A stretch of 64,000 bases of DNA from Macrothele yani (Eukaryota > Arthropoda > Arachnida > Araneae > Macrothelidae): the NCBI GenBank assembly GCA_039090855.1, contig CM077025.1:98436489-98500488 (forward strand), read 5' to 3'. The position numbers and the translations under genes are program-made. Of the stretch, positions 45,155 to 56,471 are shown piece by piece. The notes beneath the pieces are model-generated. The model had not been told where the DNA came from. It was given only the letters and a program-made list of their open reading frames with translations, and did not search any database. Each line of letters opens with the position of its first letter. Positions within the stretch are counted from its first letter, which is position 1.

Positions 45155-45500
45155 CGACCCGTGATCCTTTTCCATGTCTGGACAGCTCCAGGTGTACGCG
45201 GTTTGGGCGGCATTGTTCGAACTGATAAACGCCAGACAATTTCGCAAATCACCACCGATTTAAACGTTGGATCAAGTTTCTATTTCAACACACTCTTATA
45301 CGCTAGGGTTCGAGAGCCTGCGCCGGCTCTTAAATGTCCCATTGTCAACGGCACTGCAGTGAGCTCATCGTCTTGCCTTTGCAAAAACACATCAACATTA
45401 AGTCACAGAGGACTGAAAGTGGATAGCCACAAGTGATGAATCCTGGTTTAAATTGCATCGCGCTGATGGGAGAGTGAGGAACTAGCGTCAAGCTCATTAA
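45155..45500 (+). pseudogene. Tc1 transposase N-terminal relic
   Basis: Reads GIVRTDKRQTISQITTDLNV, LKCPIVNGTAVSSS, then (other frame) DESWFKLHRADGR, the first catalytic Asp region. It ends at the SINE at 45508. No C-terminal part follows directly, so the copy is truncated. Confidence 0.7.
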
Positions 45501-45507
45501 GATATAG

Positions 45508-45718
45508 ATTGATTGGAGGTTTAACGACCACCGTGAGCAACTCAATGGGCTATAAGCAGTCGCCCGTCACTAATTTAGGGTCACTGGTTCCAGGGAAGGG
45601 AGAGAGCCAGTGCCATAAGACAAACACAACATCCATGCCTCACCGGGATTCGAACCCGGGCCCCTTACAGACGAATGATCAGAGGCCATCGCTTAGACCA
45701 CTGCGCCACCGGGGCGGC
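45508..45718 (-). mobile_element. SINE-1, minus strand
   Basis: Near-consensus copy with a very short or absent A-tail (GATTGATTGGAGG at the tail side). Confidence 0.92.
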
Positions 45719-45736
45719 TCCAATTATTGGTAATAT

Positions 45737-46501
45737 ACAGGGTGATTGTAAACTCCTTCAACAGAACAAAAGGGGTGATAGTACACATCAAGACGAACAA
45801 TATTTGCAATTGTACCTAAGGGCCGCATTCCATTTCGAAAAACGCCCAACAGGCACATTGAGTTCCAACCAGTGCTTGAAAAGCACAAGATGCAAATCAG
45901 GTGCGCCGAACACGTGCGTAGACGATGAGGAACAAATATTTAAAAACTCAGCCGAACCCGTTCAGCGATATTACCGTGCGAACATCACATGAGAATGGAC
46001 GTATTCGTGAAGGACATGGAGAACTACACATACGACATATCCCGGGCGGTGTATCTGTGGCTTGGCCTGCACGCTCCCGGACCTTAATCCACTGGACTTC
46101 TTCTGGGGGCACATGAAAACATTGGTGAACGAGACACCTGTGGACTCCCTGGAAGAAGTCGTCGCGCGAATCGCTGTTGCTGCGGACAAGATTAACACCA
46201 CTTCGGGAGTCTACAAGAGGGTACGACAGTCCTTCATTCGCCGGTATGGGCTGTGCAACAACGCCCTTGGACGCCAGTTTGAGCAGCTCCTTTGAGTCTT
46301 TCTCTGATGCGATTGGAATTGTGCAACTCGTAAATTAGGTATGTCTCTTTGTATTCACTGTTGAAGGCTCAACGTGGATATGTAACTTTACTCTTTTCTG
46401 GCGCTAGAAATGGAATGCGGCAAAGATTCCATTGCAAATATTGTTCGACTTGATGTGTGCTATAATCCCTCTTGTTTTGTTGGAGTTTTCAATCACCCTG
46501 T
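45737..46501 (+). mobile_element. Internally deleted Tc1/mariner-superfamily element
   Basis: Inverted ends ACAGGGTGATTGTAAACTCC and the complement of GGAGTTTTCAATCACCCTGT, flanked by TAT/TAT. Sub-terminal repeats extend further (GCCGCATTCCATTT and AAATGGAATGCGGC). The plus strand encodes only a transposase C-terminus from about 46062 (LPDLNPLDFFWGHMKTLV, ETPVDSLEEVVARIAVAADK, to QFEQLL at 46293). The catalytic core upstream is missing. Confidence 0.82.
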
Positions 46502-46639
46502 ATATTTGAAAACATTTGCAAATATACTTTAAAATAAGTGGCCAATAACCAAAAAATCAAGTAGCCAATGATACCTGATGGGGAGGGCCCTGGCCCCTGG
46601 ACCACCCTTACTAAGTGCGTCACAAAATCGTAGCCAACC

Positions 46640-47050
46640 ATTTATGCCCATTCATGTCCAGCATGAGTCCCAGCGGCAATGGTCTATTTCAGAAAGATAA
46701 TATCCCATGCCACAGGTACTACCTGGATGCTGCATAGTTACAAGGGCATTGTAACGAATTTGAAAAGCTTTAGTGTCCACCTAGAAGCCCAAATTTAAAT
46801 CCCATCGAACATCTCTGGGACACCGTCAAACAGGCTGTTCGTGCACGTGTTCGATAGGCTGCGAACCTGAGTGAACTACAGATAGCTTTGGGGGAGGCAC
46901 GGCTGCCGTGACCTGCAGAATATTTTCGTAAGCTCGTGGATTCCATGCCTCGTCATGCTGTCGCCCTCATTAGGACAAGAGGCCCAACGCGTTACTACGC
47001 TCAAATCTCTGATTTAATAGCACTTCAATGTGAGTTAATATCTGATTTTT
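46640..47050 (+). pseudogene. Tc1 transposase C-terminal relic
   Basis: Reads FQKDNIPCHRYYLDAA (second Asp region), [20 protein letters not shown] (catalytic Glu present, Asp of SPD changed) and MPRHAVALIRTRGP (C-terminus), with stops and frame changes. The N-terminal half is not visible. Confidence 0.8.
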
Positions 47051-47105
47051 GATCATCTGATAAACGCATGAATTAGTCATCATTCTAAAATAATTAATGC
47101 TCTTT

Positions 47106-47329
47106 TTTTTTTTTTTTTTTTGATTGGAATGTTAACGGCCGCCGTGAGCAACTCAATGGGCTATAAGCAGTCGCCCGTTCCTAATTTATTGTCACTGGTT
47201 CCAGGGAAGGGAGAGAGCCAGTGCCGTAAGACAAACCTAACAGCCATACCTCACCGGGATTCTAACCCGAACCCCTTTCGGACGAATGATCAGTAACCAT
47301 CGCTTAGACCACTGCGCCACGGGGGCGGC
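47106..47329 (-). mobile_element. SINE-1, minus strand
   Basis: Flanked by the perfect 11-bp duplication TAATGCTCTTT (47095-47105 and 47330-47340). Confidence 0.95.
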
Positions 47330-47340
47330 TAATGCTCTTT

Positions 47341-48137
47341 GGATTACTCTTTGCTTAGGGAAATGACTGTTAATTAGTTTCCATTTTTTTTTCTTTTCGA
47401 CTTCAACTGTGGTTATTTTTAATTTGCAAGCATCTTCACCTGAGTAGTGAGTCAAGTGGCTGCTTTAGTGGCTAGCATACACTCAATGTAATTTGAAGAA
47501 TATACAATAACAAGGGTTTGATGACTGCAAGAAATACTAGTTCAAGGTTATTTCCATTTAAATGTCAGTTGTTGACTGAATTTTGCTGAATCCTTACATT
47601 CTGATTTGCATCGTTGGTATAGAAATCGGAGATGAAAAACTTAATTACACAATGTAAGCAACACTTTAAAATCAGTGCCGTCTAGAATTCAAGAATCACA
47701 GAATTCGGTACTTAACAGGTTCCGTGTACTTTTATTCAGTCTCCAAGTACTTCAAGTATGCAACACATCGAGAATACCTCGAATACATCAGATGAAAACT
47801 CTTCAAATTACTATTTCGTATTAATAAAAGTTTGACAATTATCGCACACACTGTTTTCTGGTTGATTCATTATTTTTCCTCGCATTCTTTCGTTCAGAAA
47901 TGCTGCGGCATACCAACTTCAGGAAAGACCAAGGGGCGTGCCTTCAGCACTAAAGTCTGTTAAGATTAGCGTGATCATTATTCGAATATTTAAAATAATT
48001 TTTATCTCAAAAGCGTCATCGGCTTTCTGCCATGGAATATGTAATTTCTGGAAAACGGTATATCAAGAGATATCAGATCCGCCATTAACGCTGTTTCCTC
48101 ATGAGGCCAACTTTATGATCACGTAGGTAAATTAATA
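47341..48137. other. Unassigned AT-rich spacer
   Basis: Nothing recognised. Confidence 0.3.
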
Positions 48138-49375
48138 TTAGGTGTACAAGTAGGTTTTAACGCGTGTTTTTTGTGTGACTTATACCTCTACTTTACATAT
48201 CAGATATTCCCCCACGTTGTTGTCATGTGACCGTAACTGGTCCAGAGTATAAAATGTGACACAGAAGTTTGCCCAACAGTCAAACGCACTTGCACATCGG
48301 TAAGTGAAAAATGGAAAGCGATACTGCATTTATTCAACACAGCATTCGTTACGAATTTCAAGGAAAAAATTATGCAAAAGCATGTACATCGATCTGTTCT
48401 GGGAGAGAATATTGTATCGAAAAGCACGTGAGTTTTGGTTTAGACAATTTAAAGCAAGTGATTTTGATGCTAGCGATCGAGAACGCAACTGCTCCCCGCA
48501 GAAGGTTTCATATGAGTAACTTGCAAGCATTGCTGGATGAATATTCGTCTCAAACGCAAAATGAACTAGCTGAACAACTGGGGATAACTCAACAAACTAT
48601 TTTCAATCGTTTACGCGCAATGGAAAAGATTCAGAATTAAAACAAATGGGTGCCACATGCCCTGAGCCAGAGGAACAAAGATGAGCGTGTCATGGAGTGT
48701 TTGAATCTGTTGAATAAACAACACAGAATGTCTTTCCTGTGGAAAATCGTTACGGAGGATGAAAAGTGGATATGGTACTACAATCCCGAACGTAAAAAGC
48801 ACTGGGTAGACTCCGGTGAAGCAACGACTCTGACACTAAAACGAAATATTCACTACAAGAAAGTTCTGCTGTGCATCTAGTGGGATATGAAGGGTGTGCT
48901 CTGTTACGAACTATTAGAACAGGGTCAAACTGTTACTCCTGATCACTACAAGCAGCAATTGCTGCGATTGAACCAAGAAATCTGTGGGAAACATCCATTC
49001 ACAAGCAAAGGATTGCGTCCGGTGAAATTACTGCATGACAATGCTAGGCCACATGTCGCGAAATCGTTCAAGGAAACGCTATTGACGCTTGGCTGGGAAG
49101 TTTTGGAGCAACCGGCGTATGGTTCGGACATAACTACTTCAGACTATCATTTGTTCCGATCGATGCAACATGCTTTGTCTGCCGTACGGTTTCGGACATG
49201 TGACAAAGTGCACAAATTGGTTGACGACTTCATCGCGTCATACGACGAAGTATTATTCATGGCTGGAATCCGTCAGCTGCCCGACCGATGGCGGATTCGT
49301 AAAGGTATTGTTGTTTTTTCTCAAATTACATGTTGCGTTGTCTTAAAACGCTTTAAAACTTATTTGTATACCTAA
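48138..49375 (+). mobile_element. Mariner element with TIRs and TA duplications
   Basis: 1,238 bp. The left end TTAGGTGTACAAGTAGGTTT and the right end (complement of) TTAGGTATACAAATAAGTTT are inverted repeats over ~27 bp. TA lies on both sides (48136-48137, 49376-49377). It encloses the transposase below. Confidence 0.95.
48311..49375 (+). pseudogene. Mariner transposase with two in-frame stops
   Basis: DD34D transposase on one frame from ATG 48311 (MESDTAFIQHSIRYEFQ). HTH region; SSQTQNELAEQLGITQQTIF linker; stop TAA at 48638-48640; then KWVPHALSQRNKDERVMECL; first Asp in TEDEKWIWYYNPERKKHW; stop TAG near 48878 where the family has Trp (CI*WDMKG); second Asp in LLHDNARPHVAKS; third Asp in SDITTSDYHLFRSMQHAL, with 34 residues between the second and third Asp. 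Ends LPDRWRIRKG and a frame-extended tail. Apart from the two stops it is complete, unlike the other mariners here. Confidence 0.92.
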
Positions 49376-50219
49376 TAACTTCATACAGTATTTTCCTGCC
49401 ACCATTTTGATGAATCCAACAGATTGTCTTGTACACCAGGCGGCAATGTATGGTACATTGAATATCCGCCTTTCAACTGATGCTAATCGGCATCGGAGAA
49501 TGTGTCGTAACAGATACGCGGAACAGGTGGCTAGGTTTCTGGACAGTAGTCCCAGTTTGACCCTGGACTGGGTTACAATGCTGCTTAACAAGTTTGTTAG
49601 AAAATCCACTGATTTTGACTTCTCTTTGCTGACCTGGTGATAGCTTTTCCTAATTCAGAGGAATCAATGATTTTTTTTTTATTTTTTTTTTTTTCCAGTT
49701 TTAAGACTGAATTTTCTAGTGGTAAGAATATAAAAATTACCCGGAATGTGGCAGCGTTACCATTCTCCTGGTTTCTACTGCTGTGTGTCTACTGATAGCT
49801 TTTCGTAAACCGCAGTAATATACTGATTTTTACCGGCCTTGGGAAATTCGCTCGAGTGTAGTAAAACTTTCACAAATCGAGCCTCCAAGTAAAGGGGAAA
49901 CACTTCGAATCGTAGGAAATTCGATTTACAGAATAAATCACTAGATATTAATGCATATTTTTGTCTAAATAAACTGTAATTCACCAATTATATGGCAATT
50001 TTTTATAGTTACAGCGCTGCACAGCATCGATAACCCGAAATTGTTCTAAAGCATCACTTATTTTAAGATTTCATTGTATTAAGAAAAACGCATATGCAAT
50101 TTTAAAACTTGCAACTTTCTTACAAAAGAGTTATAGTATGTAAGTAAATTTCTATTGAACATAAACATAATGCCTTTAGCGTTTGCTGAAAAAATCTATT
50201 GATTTGTCTTAGTTTTGAT
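49376..50219. other. Unassigned; one coding-like frame
   Basis: The frame 49407-49640 (MMNPTDCLVHQAAMYGTLNI; RHRRMCRNRYAEQ) looks protein-like in composition, but I do not recognise a family. It may be a transposon or host fragment. The rest is AT-rich. Confidence 0.35.
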
Positions 50220-51108
50220 TTACTTATTTAAATGTGAAAGCATCTACATGTAAAATAGCTTAAAAAATTCTGTTTTCGACAAATTCTCGAGATTCAGCGT
50301 AGCTTCTACAGCATCGAAAGTTTTCACAACTGTTAGTTCTGTTGTAGGATTAAAACAATCATGAGTGTCATCCTCATCTATGATTTGATCTACTTCGTTT
50401 AAAATCGATTTGACGACTTCGCGTCACTATACTCGAAGTCACCCTAAAAGTGTACAGTTGTCAAAGGCAGGAGAGCTTCATCACTCGGCGTGGAACGCAA
50501 GAACGGTATGTATCCGCGTTAATGTGCTCTTCTAGTGTTTCCTTTTTGATCCTCCTCATCTACCCACACATCTCACAAGCGGTGGGGATTGTAAGTGGGG
50601 ATCTGGTGGAGGCCGAACTGCTTGTCCTACTGCCTGATTAAGTAACCTCCCCTTCGAGTTTCCCCGATTGTTAATGTTGGGAGAGGTCTTCCACCCCTTC
50701 CCTCTGTCCAAGTTGTATCCCAAATTGGGCAGAAACGGCCGAAAGTACGAAGCTCTTGATTGAGTAACTTCTCATTACAATTTTATTTCCAAAAGCGCAA
50801 CAAATTCTGGAACGTTTTTTAGATGCCAATTTTGTCTGATAAACTGCGGAGCAAATAAAAATGGATTCTGAGCTATAAATTCTACTGGTTTTCGCTGTAA
50901 ACTCTAGGGACTACTTTTCGTAACGGAGGTAGCTGTTTCTCACCTTGCATAGCGGTTACACTCTTAGGTTGACTCGGAGATATGATGATAGGGATTACAA
51001 GTTCATTTGTCAGTGTTAGCGTAAGTTTACGCCTTTTGGAACAAGTGATCGGTCTCGTAAGAAATTCTAGTCATATTCGCATGTGGCTTCGTCGTCGATA
51101 TCTGCGAA

Positions 51109-54022
51109 CAGTGGCGGCTCGTGGTTGGAAAAATAGGTGAAGAGCTACAAGAGCAATATGAAAAGATATCTACTGTTTCAATGAAAATCACTATATGAGG
51201 ACTGACCTATTTTATGTATATTAGGTCAATTCTTCTTTCTTTTAAAGCTGCAAATTTGTCGATTATGTCGTCATAGAATGGTTTTCTTCGTGAGCATCAA
51301 TAAAATATCTTTCTGAATAGAAATATTTGCCAAAGAAGCAAGTCTATCTTGAGAAATAGTGTTTCTTGAGTAAGTTTGTATTCTTTGAAGGCAAGAAAAA
51401 CTTCTTTCCACTGACACATTTGTAGATAAAATTGTTAAAATGGGGAAACCAATTTACAAGCTTCTGCAAAAATGTCTTTATCTCCATGAAGCACTCGAAA
51501 AAGTTCTTTAGTCGATATATTCCTTAATTTTTCATCGGCATATACAAGACTCAGTTCATTTTTAAGGCGCTGGAGTTTAGTAAATATTTTCCCGTAAAAA
51601 TGTTGTAGATTTTCAAAAGCGTCGAAGGGAAAACATGAATTAAATTGGTCGAACTTGGTTGTGTCAGCAAGACAGACAAATTGAAGTTTCTCACAGTCTT
51701 CAAATCTTATATCCATTTCCATAAGAAAGTGGTCCGAAATTTCAAAATACAATATAATTTTGAAAAATTGTTTCTTCTGTAAGAGCAGCATATTCCCGTA
51801 TAAATCTGCTTATTTCTGTGATTTTGCTAGCTTTTCCAAACAGTATTTCAAATACCTCATCGTTAAGGCAATTACTTTTTGCAAATAAAATTATATAATT
51901 CCTCATCAATGATGAGGAAACATATATACTGTATATATATATTACTTATTCAAATTAAGTACTAAATCCTCTTAAATTTTATTTGCACAAAGTGGGTTGC
52001 CTTACTTATCGTTCCTTTTATGGCTCAAAATTTCACGAATTGTTTTAATTTGAGTTACACATCAGTACTTTATGTCTAGTGATGTTTTTGCAAAATTTTG
52101 AATTATAGATCGGTGGAGCCAAAAATTTCATTAAATACTATTGCCAAAAATGTAAATTCAAAAGTGTTCATACCATTTAAAAATCCCTCGGCAAGTTGAA
52201 TTGATTTCTTGTCTGATTGTTCACTGTTTGTGAGAAATTCTAATGCTTCCTCCAATTTATGCCAGTCTTCAACAATTACACTTACTAACTTCGAAGTGGA
52301 GGACTGTAGAGTTTCTGTTATGGTTAATATGCATCCTGCGGTTGTTGATGCGAGTGTATCAGATCGCTTCGCTGAGTGGTGAAAAAATCAAGGAATTCCA
52401 CTGAGACTTGCATAAAATATTCGACACTTAGAAATTTTAGAAAAACTCTGCTGTAATACAAGTTTCAAACGATGCGCTAAGCAATGAACAAAATCAGCTT
52501 GAGAAGCTTTATCCTTGATTTTTTCTGGAGTCCATTCAAGTGTCCAGACATTACACTTACCCCATCGTTACATTGTCCTATTAATTTGTGTTGATAATCA
52601 AACTGTTCCAAAATTTCGTGGAAACCCAAAAATCGCTCTGCCAATACACCTTCCGAACAACAAATCTTATTATTAAAGAGCACTGAGAAGTCTAATTTAT
52701 GTCTGTGGTGTCATCTACTTGAATAGAAAGGCATTCAACTTCATTTATTTCATTTTTAACGTGATCGTTTATATATTCAGAAATACATTTACTTAATTCA
52801 TTTTGAATAGTTTTTGAGTCACCTGTGAAGACATTTTTTATCTTTTCGTATTGATTTTGAATTTCTAAAGGAATTCTTGATATCATCAATGAAAGTAATT
52901 CCGTGAAATTTCCATGATTTATCGAGTCGATGCTTTCGTCATGGTCACGGAATGCTAGTTCTTGTTTGCTCAAATACAGTACTGAATCAATCACTGTCTG
53001 CAGGAAAAGTCTATTTAAACGAACGTTTCCGTTGAAATGCCTTTTCAAAAGCCTAGCACTCTCCCTTATGTTCTGATTTTTTTCCTTAACTTTTATTCGC
53101 ATTTCAGGTGTTCGCTAGAATCACCATGTTTATGAAATGACCGAATGTTTATGAAGTGACCGTGTTATATTTAATAAATCTGAGAAACCGTCTTTATTCC
53201 ACGCCGAATGTTTTTTACTATAAAGAAACACGGCCAAGAAAATCATTTTTGTAACACAGAAGTGCTACAAAGCCATTTTCTGTCATGAGAAAGAAGAGAT
53301 ATTCAGTAAACCGACAGTTTTTACAATTAAAATTGTAAGATTTACCGCTCTTCCTGATTTCTTTCTTGGCGACAATTGTCAGTGAATCCGTGAAGATAGA
53401 GACATTTTTCCTTGAAGTAAAATGTCTCTTTTATCTTCATCTTTCCATCGATCAAATGGAGTTTGCAATAAATTACAGACAATGCCGTTCACAGAATACA
53501 TACTAAAAACTTAAACTATCAGTTAAACTGTACACGAAATTTAAGTATCAGGTGAAGTTTTTGATAAACAATCACAAAGCACGAAAAAACAAATCTCATT
53601 CGGAAAGCATGTACCGCAACGAGAAAACCCTAGTGGATTGCAAGGTACCCATGGGCAATCCGTCCCGTTCCTCCGCGATCTCTTCCGAAGGTCACGACTC
53701 CAGGTGCAGAGCCTGAGTGTCTCAAGCTAAAACTCTTCACTTGCCCGGCATATAGGAGAGGGGAACGTCACGGTTACCATGGTAACTCGGCCGATAACTG
53801 CAGACTTTCCAAGCATTCTCATTTTGGCTCTTCACTTGAATTGTTTTGCGTAGAGAGACTTGGTTTCCGTATTGAACGTCCAATGTGAATTGATCTAATG
53901 AGAATTTTGAGCATTTTGGCACTCAATAAAGGCAAAGAAGAATATATACACAAAATTACTGAATAAAATTTTATTTTAAATGAAATAGGTGAAGAGGCAC
54001 TTCACCTGAAAAGCCGCCACTG
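51109..54022 (-). mobile_element. Complete hAT element with perfect 8-bp target duplication
   Basis: Ends CAGTGGCGGCT (left) and AGCCGCCACTG (right), with AATAGGTGAAGAG also repeated sub-terminally. The identical octamer TCTGCGAA flanks it (51101-51108 and 54023-54030). 2,914 bp. It encloses a decayed transposase on the minus strand. Confidence 0.95.
51280..53102 (-). pseudogene. hAT transposase (DUF4371/ZMYM-like type), decayed
   Basis: The open pieces follow one another on the minus strand. 53102-52692: MRIKVKEKNQNIRESARLLK, then HDESIDSINHGNFTELLSLM and LSIQVDDTTDIN, matching the DUF4371 region with the RNase H-like Asp. 52683-52477: FHEILEQFDYQHKLIGQCND, GVSVMSG. 51791-51435: MDIRFEDCEKLQFVCLAD. 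About 51423-51280: VSVERSFSCLQRIQTYSRNT and SQDRLASLANISIQKDIL, the hAT dimerisation domain. The N-terminal zinc finger is lost or unreadable; stops and frameshifts separate the pieces. Confidence 0.88.
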
Positions 54023-54450
54023 TCTGCGAATTCATTATAAAGGAAGGGAAAAATTATTCCTGTGAAACTTCTGTTTGCGCTTCTGTAAGAGAATGGGTGG
54101 AACCAACTTTTTAAAAACAGTACGCAATAGTTTCAGGTTTCATTCTGCCCTATGCTTTATGAACTTCTCTAATGCAATCGAGAAGGCGACTTTTTGTGAC
54201 TTTTTCTCATCCGTTGCAGAAATTAACCATGGGCTTCGGTAAGAGGTATAAGGTTTTTTTATTACTCTCTAATCCCATGGGATTGAAACTTTGACGTTAA
54301 ATTAAGGAGTAAATATACAATTTGACTTGCTTCCAGTTCACGCATTAGGACTTTAGGTGTGCAAAAATGATAATGGGTAAAAATACAACTTCTTGCATTA
54401 GGACTTCGATGGGGGATAACGGAACTGCAGATTCCAAGAAACGTACTCAA

Positions 54451-54639
54451 CTGTCCTGTCTAATATTCACAAAAGAGAGTCAAATGTAAGTTTGTTTCTG
54501 TGAGTTATTTGTTTCTAAGTTTTATTGAAATCCCAGTTGTGAAATAAAGATTTTACTACAGAAAATTTAATGTTACTTCGAGTTATAGAAAAATTCGACT
54601 TGAAGATATTCAGCTTATGGAATTAATGTGATGAAAAGC
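54451..54639. other. Unassigned spacer
   Basis: May be the rest of the Tigger-like relic. Nothing readable. Confidence 0.3.
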
Positions 54640-54790
54640 CATTTTACCGTGGTGGAATTCGAACCATCTTCCGACTCCGCAGCGACTGTTTTACCGATTG
54701 AATTACGGCGGCAAAGCTTATCGCTCCAATTTGCCGTTTTTACTCATGCGTTACTTCAGTAGTGCTTCACAATGCGTGCAAAAATGATCA
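54640..54790 (-). mobile_element. tRNA-derived repeat, family 5, second copy
   Basis: Minus strand: GCCGCCGTAATTCAATCGGT, GCGGAGTCGGAAGATGG and box B-like GGTTCGAATTCC. It shares the leading block (GGCAAATTGGAGCGATAAGC) with 29040-29290. Confidence 0.65.
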
Positions 54791-55307
54791 AAACGCTGAA
54801 ATTCTTAGATATTATAGAAAAATTCCAATAGAATTTCGAATTATAGAAGTTTTAATCACTAAGAACGCCACCAATAGAAAATTGGAGTGAAGACCGTTTA
54901 AGGAAAATGTTTAATCGCAGAAGCCAGTAAACCACAGAAGCAGTTTACTGGCATAGTTGTTACGAACCATCCGTTGTGGTGCAGACGGCATGCGGATTCT
55001 CGTGGTGTTCTTTTGATTAAGCAAAATAATATAATTTTTTTTGTTTGTGAGTTTGCCCTTTGGCGTGTGGGAGTGAAAGCTCGGCAATTATTTCTACGTT
55101 TCTTTTTACACCTATTTAAACCGGATTTTAATATGAATCTTCAAGCTTAGTGTTTATTGATCAGTATGAGCTCCTTAGTGCTACGTTAGCGAATCATCTG
55201 AAAGCGTTCCCTTGTAGCTCTTCGCATGCGGTCTAGATTTCCTTACGATAATGAACATCGATAGGGGCGTATGCTTACCGAGTGCAGTAGAACGAGGTTG
55301 GAATATA
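54791..55307. other. Unassigned AT-rich spacer
   Basis: Nothing recognised. Confidence 0.3.
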
Positions 55308-55529
55308 CAATATATTGACAAAAGTCACCGGACAGGTGAACTTTTGTCAATATATTGTATATATTGACAAAAGTTCAATATATACAATATATTGACGCTG
55401 CGTTGTTAAGATGTTAAGATGCGCGGTACAGCTGCAAGTCTGCAGCTGACCGCGATCATATCTCACTGTGAGGTTGAGTGAAAATGAAAATGTCGCTGCG
55501 GGAGAGAACTTGACTTTGAGAAAGAGAAG

Positions 55530-55685
55530 ATTGTTGGGTGTTATATTAGTGGGTTGTCCATAAGAGAAACCGAGAGGCGTTTAAACATACCCAAGTCAAT
55601 TGTTTTGGATGTACTGAATAAGTGGAAGACACATGACATGCCTGAAGCAGCAAGACTTAAACCGGCAGACCAAAGAAAATCAGTG
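55530..55685 (+). pseudogene. Tc1 transposase, N-terminal part
   Basis: KIVGCYISGLSIRETERRLN and IPKSIVLDVLNKWKTHDM (HTH), then GRPKKIS at 55665-55684, the GRPR-like linker. It is cut at about 55686 by the truncated end of the LTR retrotransposon and resumes at 61983. Confidence 0.85.
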
Positions 55686-56461
55686 ACACATACCTTAACT
55701 TATGTCTTGTGTGGTTATAAGGAAAACAAACAGGAGTCTTATGTGGAAGTAATAAAAATGGTTTAATACGTGAGATTTAGGAACACTAAGGTACCACGTG
55801 CGTGGGTGCAGCCGTTAGCAATACCTTACACATAAAATTTACTATTATTACGATTTTTCTCTATAACGTCTCCGATCATTTCTGCATACATCTATCTATA
55901 TATATAAGTGCAAAGCTTAGTGATTCATTTTACTTCTAGTTCCTTTTCTCCTATGCTTTACTTAAATGTTTTACCTAGCTAACTGGGTTTTCATTGTTTG
56001 ATCATGACCAATACACACGCCACGTGCTCTAAGTAGGTTTATGAATAAATTTCAGCAAGTACATGCAATAACAGGGAAAAGGAAAAATAACTTAACTGGT
56101 ATTTCCATATGTCTTTCAGGTTTTCAATCCAAATCTTTATCCAATTGTCAGCGCTGGCAGTACTTCATCTATCTCTCGTCACATCGCTCAACGATCCTCT
56201 ATCCACGTCTGTGTTTCGCTGCTCCTCGAACTCAACTCCTCGTGACCAGTGAAGACCTTCTGACCTTCTGAGCTTCACCTTGTCCGCGGATGCCAAGGTC
56301 ACTTGACCAGTCTGGAATTCATCTAATCCGTCCGGGGAACGTCACTTCGCTCCCTCCTTGGGAACTGACCCTTCAACTTTTCCGACCCCCTATATCCCCT
56401 GGGGCTATCTATGCACGTGCATGTTGGACTAAATTTATTTTAAATAATTTTATTTCCAACA
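55686..56461 (-). repeat. 3' LTR, truncated
   Basis: Matches 61213-61982 with a few substitutions and one extra 8-12-bp duplication (GACCTTCTGACCTTCTGA at about 56254). It ends at ACACATACC, where the 5' LTR continues for ~520 bp more. Confidence 0.93.
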
Positions 56462-56471
56462 TTCCTCCCTT
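56462..56471 (-). other. Polypurine tract of the LTR element
   Basis: On the minus strand AAGGGAGGAA abuts the TGTTGG start of the 3' LTR. This is the expected plus-strand primer for reverse transcription. Confidence 0.85.

Larger units (their letters stand above)
50220..54450 (-). pseudogene. Pogo/Tigger-like transposase relic, split by a hAT element
   Basis: Minus-strand pieces on both sides of the hAT insertion. Right side (54450 to 54031), frames mixed: LLNLTSKFQ with the PMGLE.VIK region (compare LPPN.TSLLQPMDQGVI of Tigger/DDE_1 proteins), RLLDCIREVHKA, MKPETIAYCFKKVGS and THSLTEAQTEVSQE. Left side: SILNEVDQIIDEDDTHDCFN and LSKTEFFKLFYM (around 50425-50245), the acidic C-terminus. The catalytic N-terminal part is not visible. 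Confidence 0.6.

Noticed and set aside
49407..49640. 77-codon frame downstream of the mariner (MMNPTDCLVHQAAMYGTLNI)
   Set aside because: Looks coding in composition, but no family was recognised and no second exon or element end found; left as unassigned.
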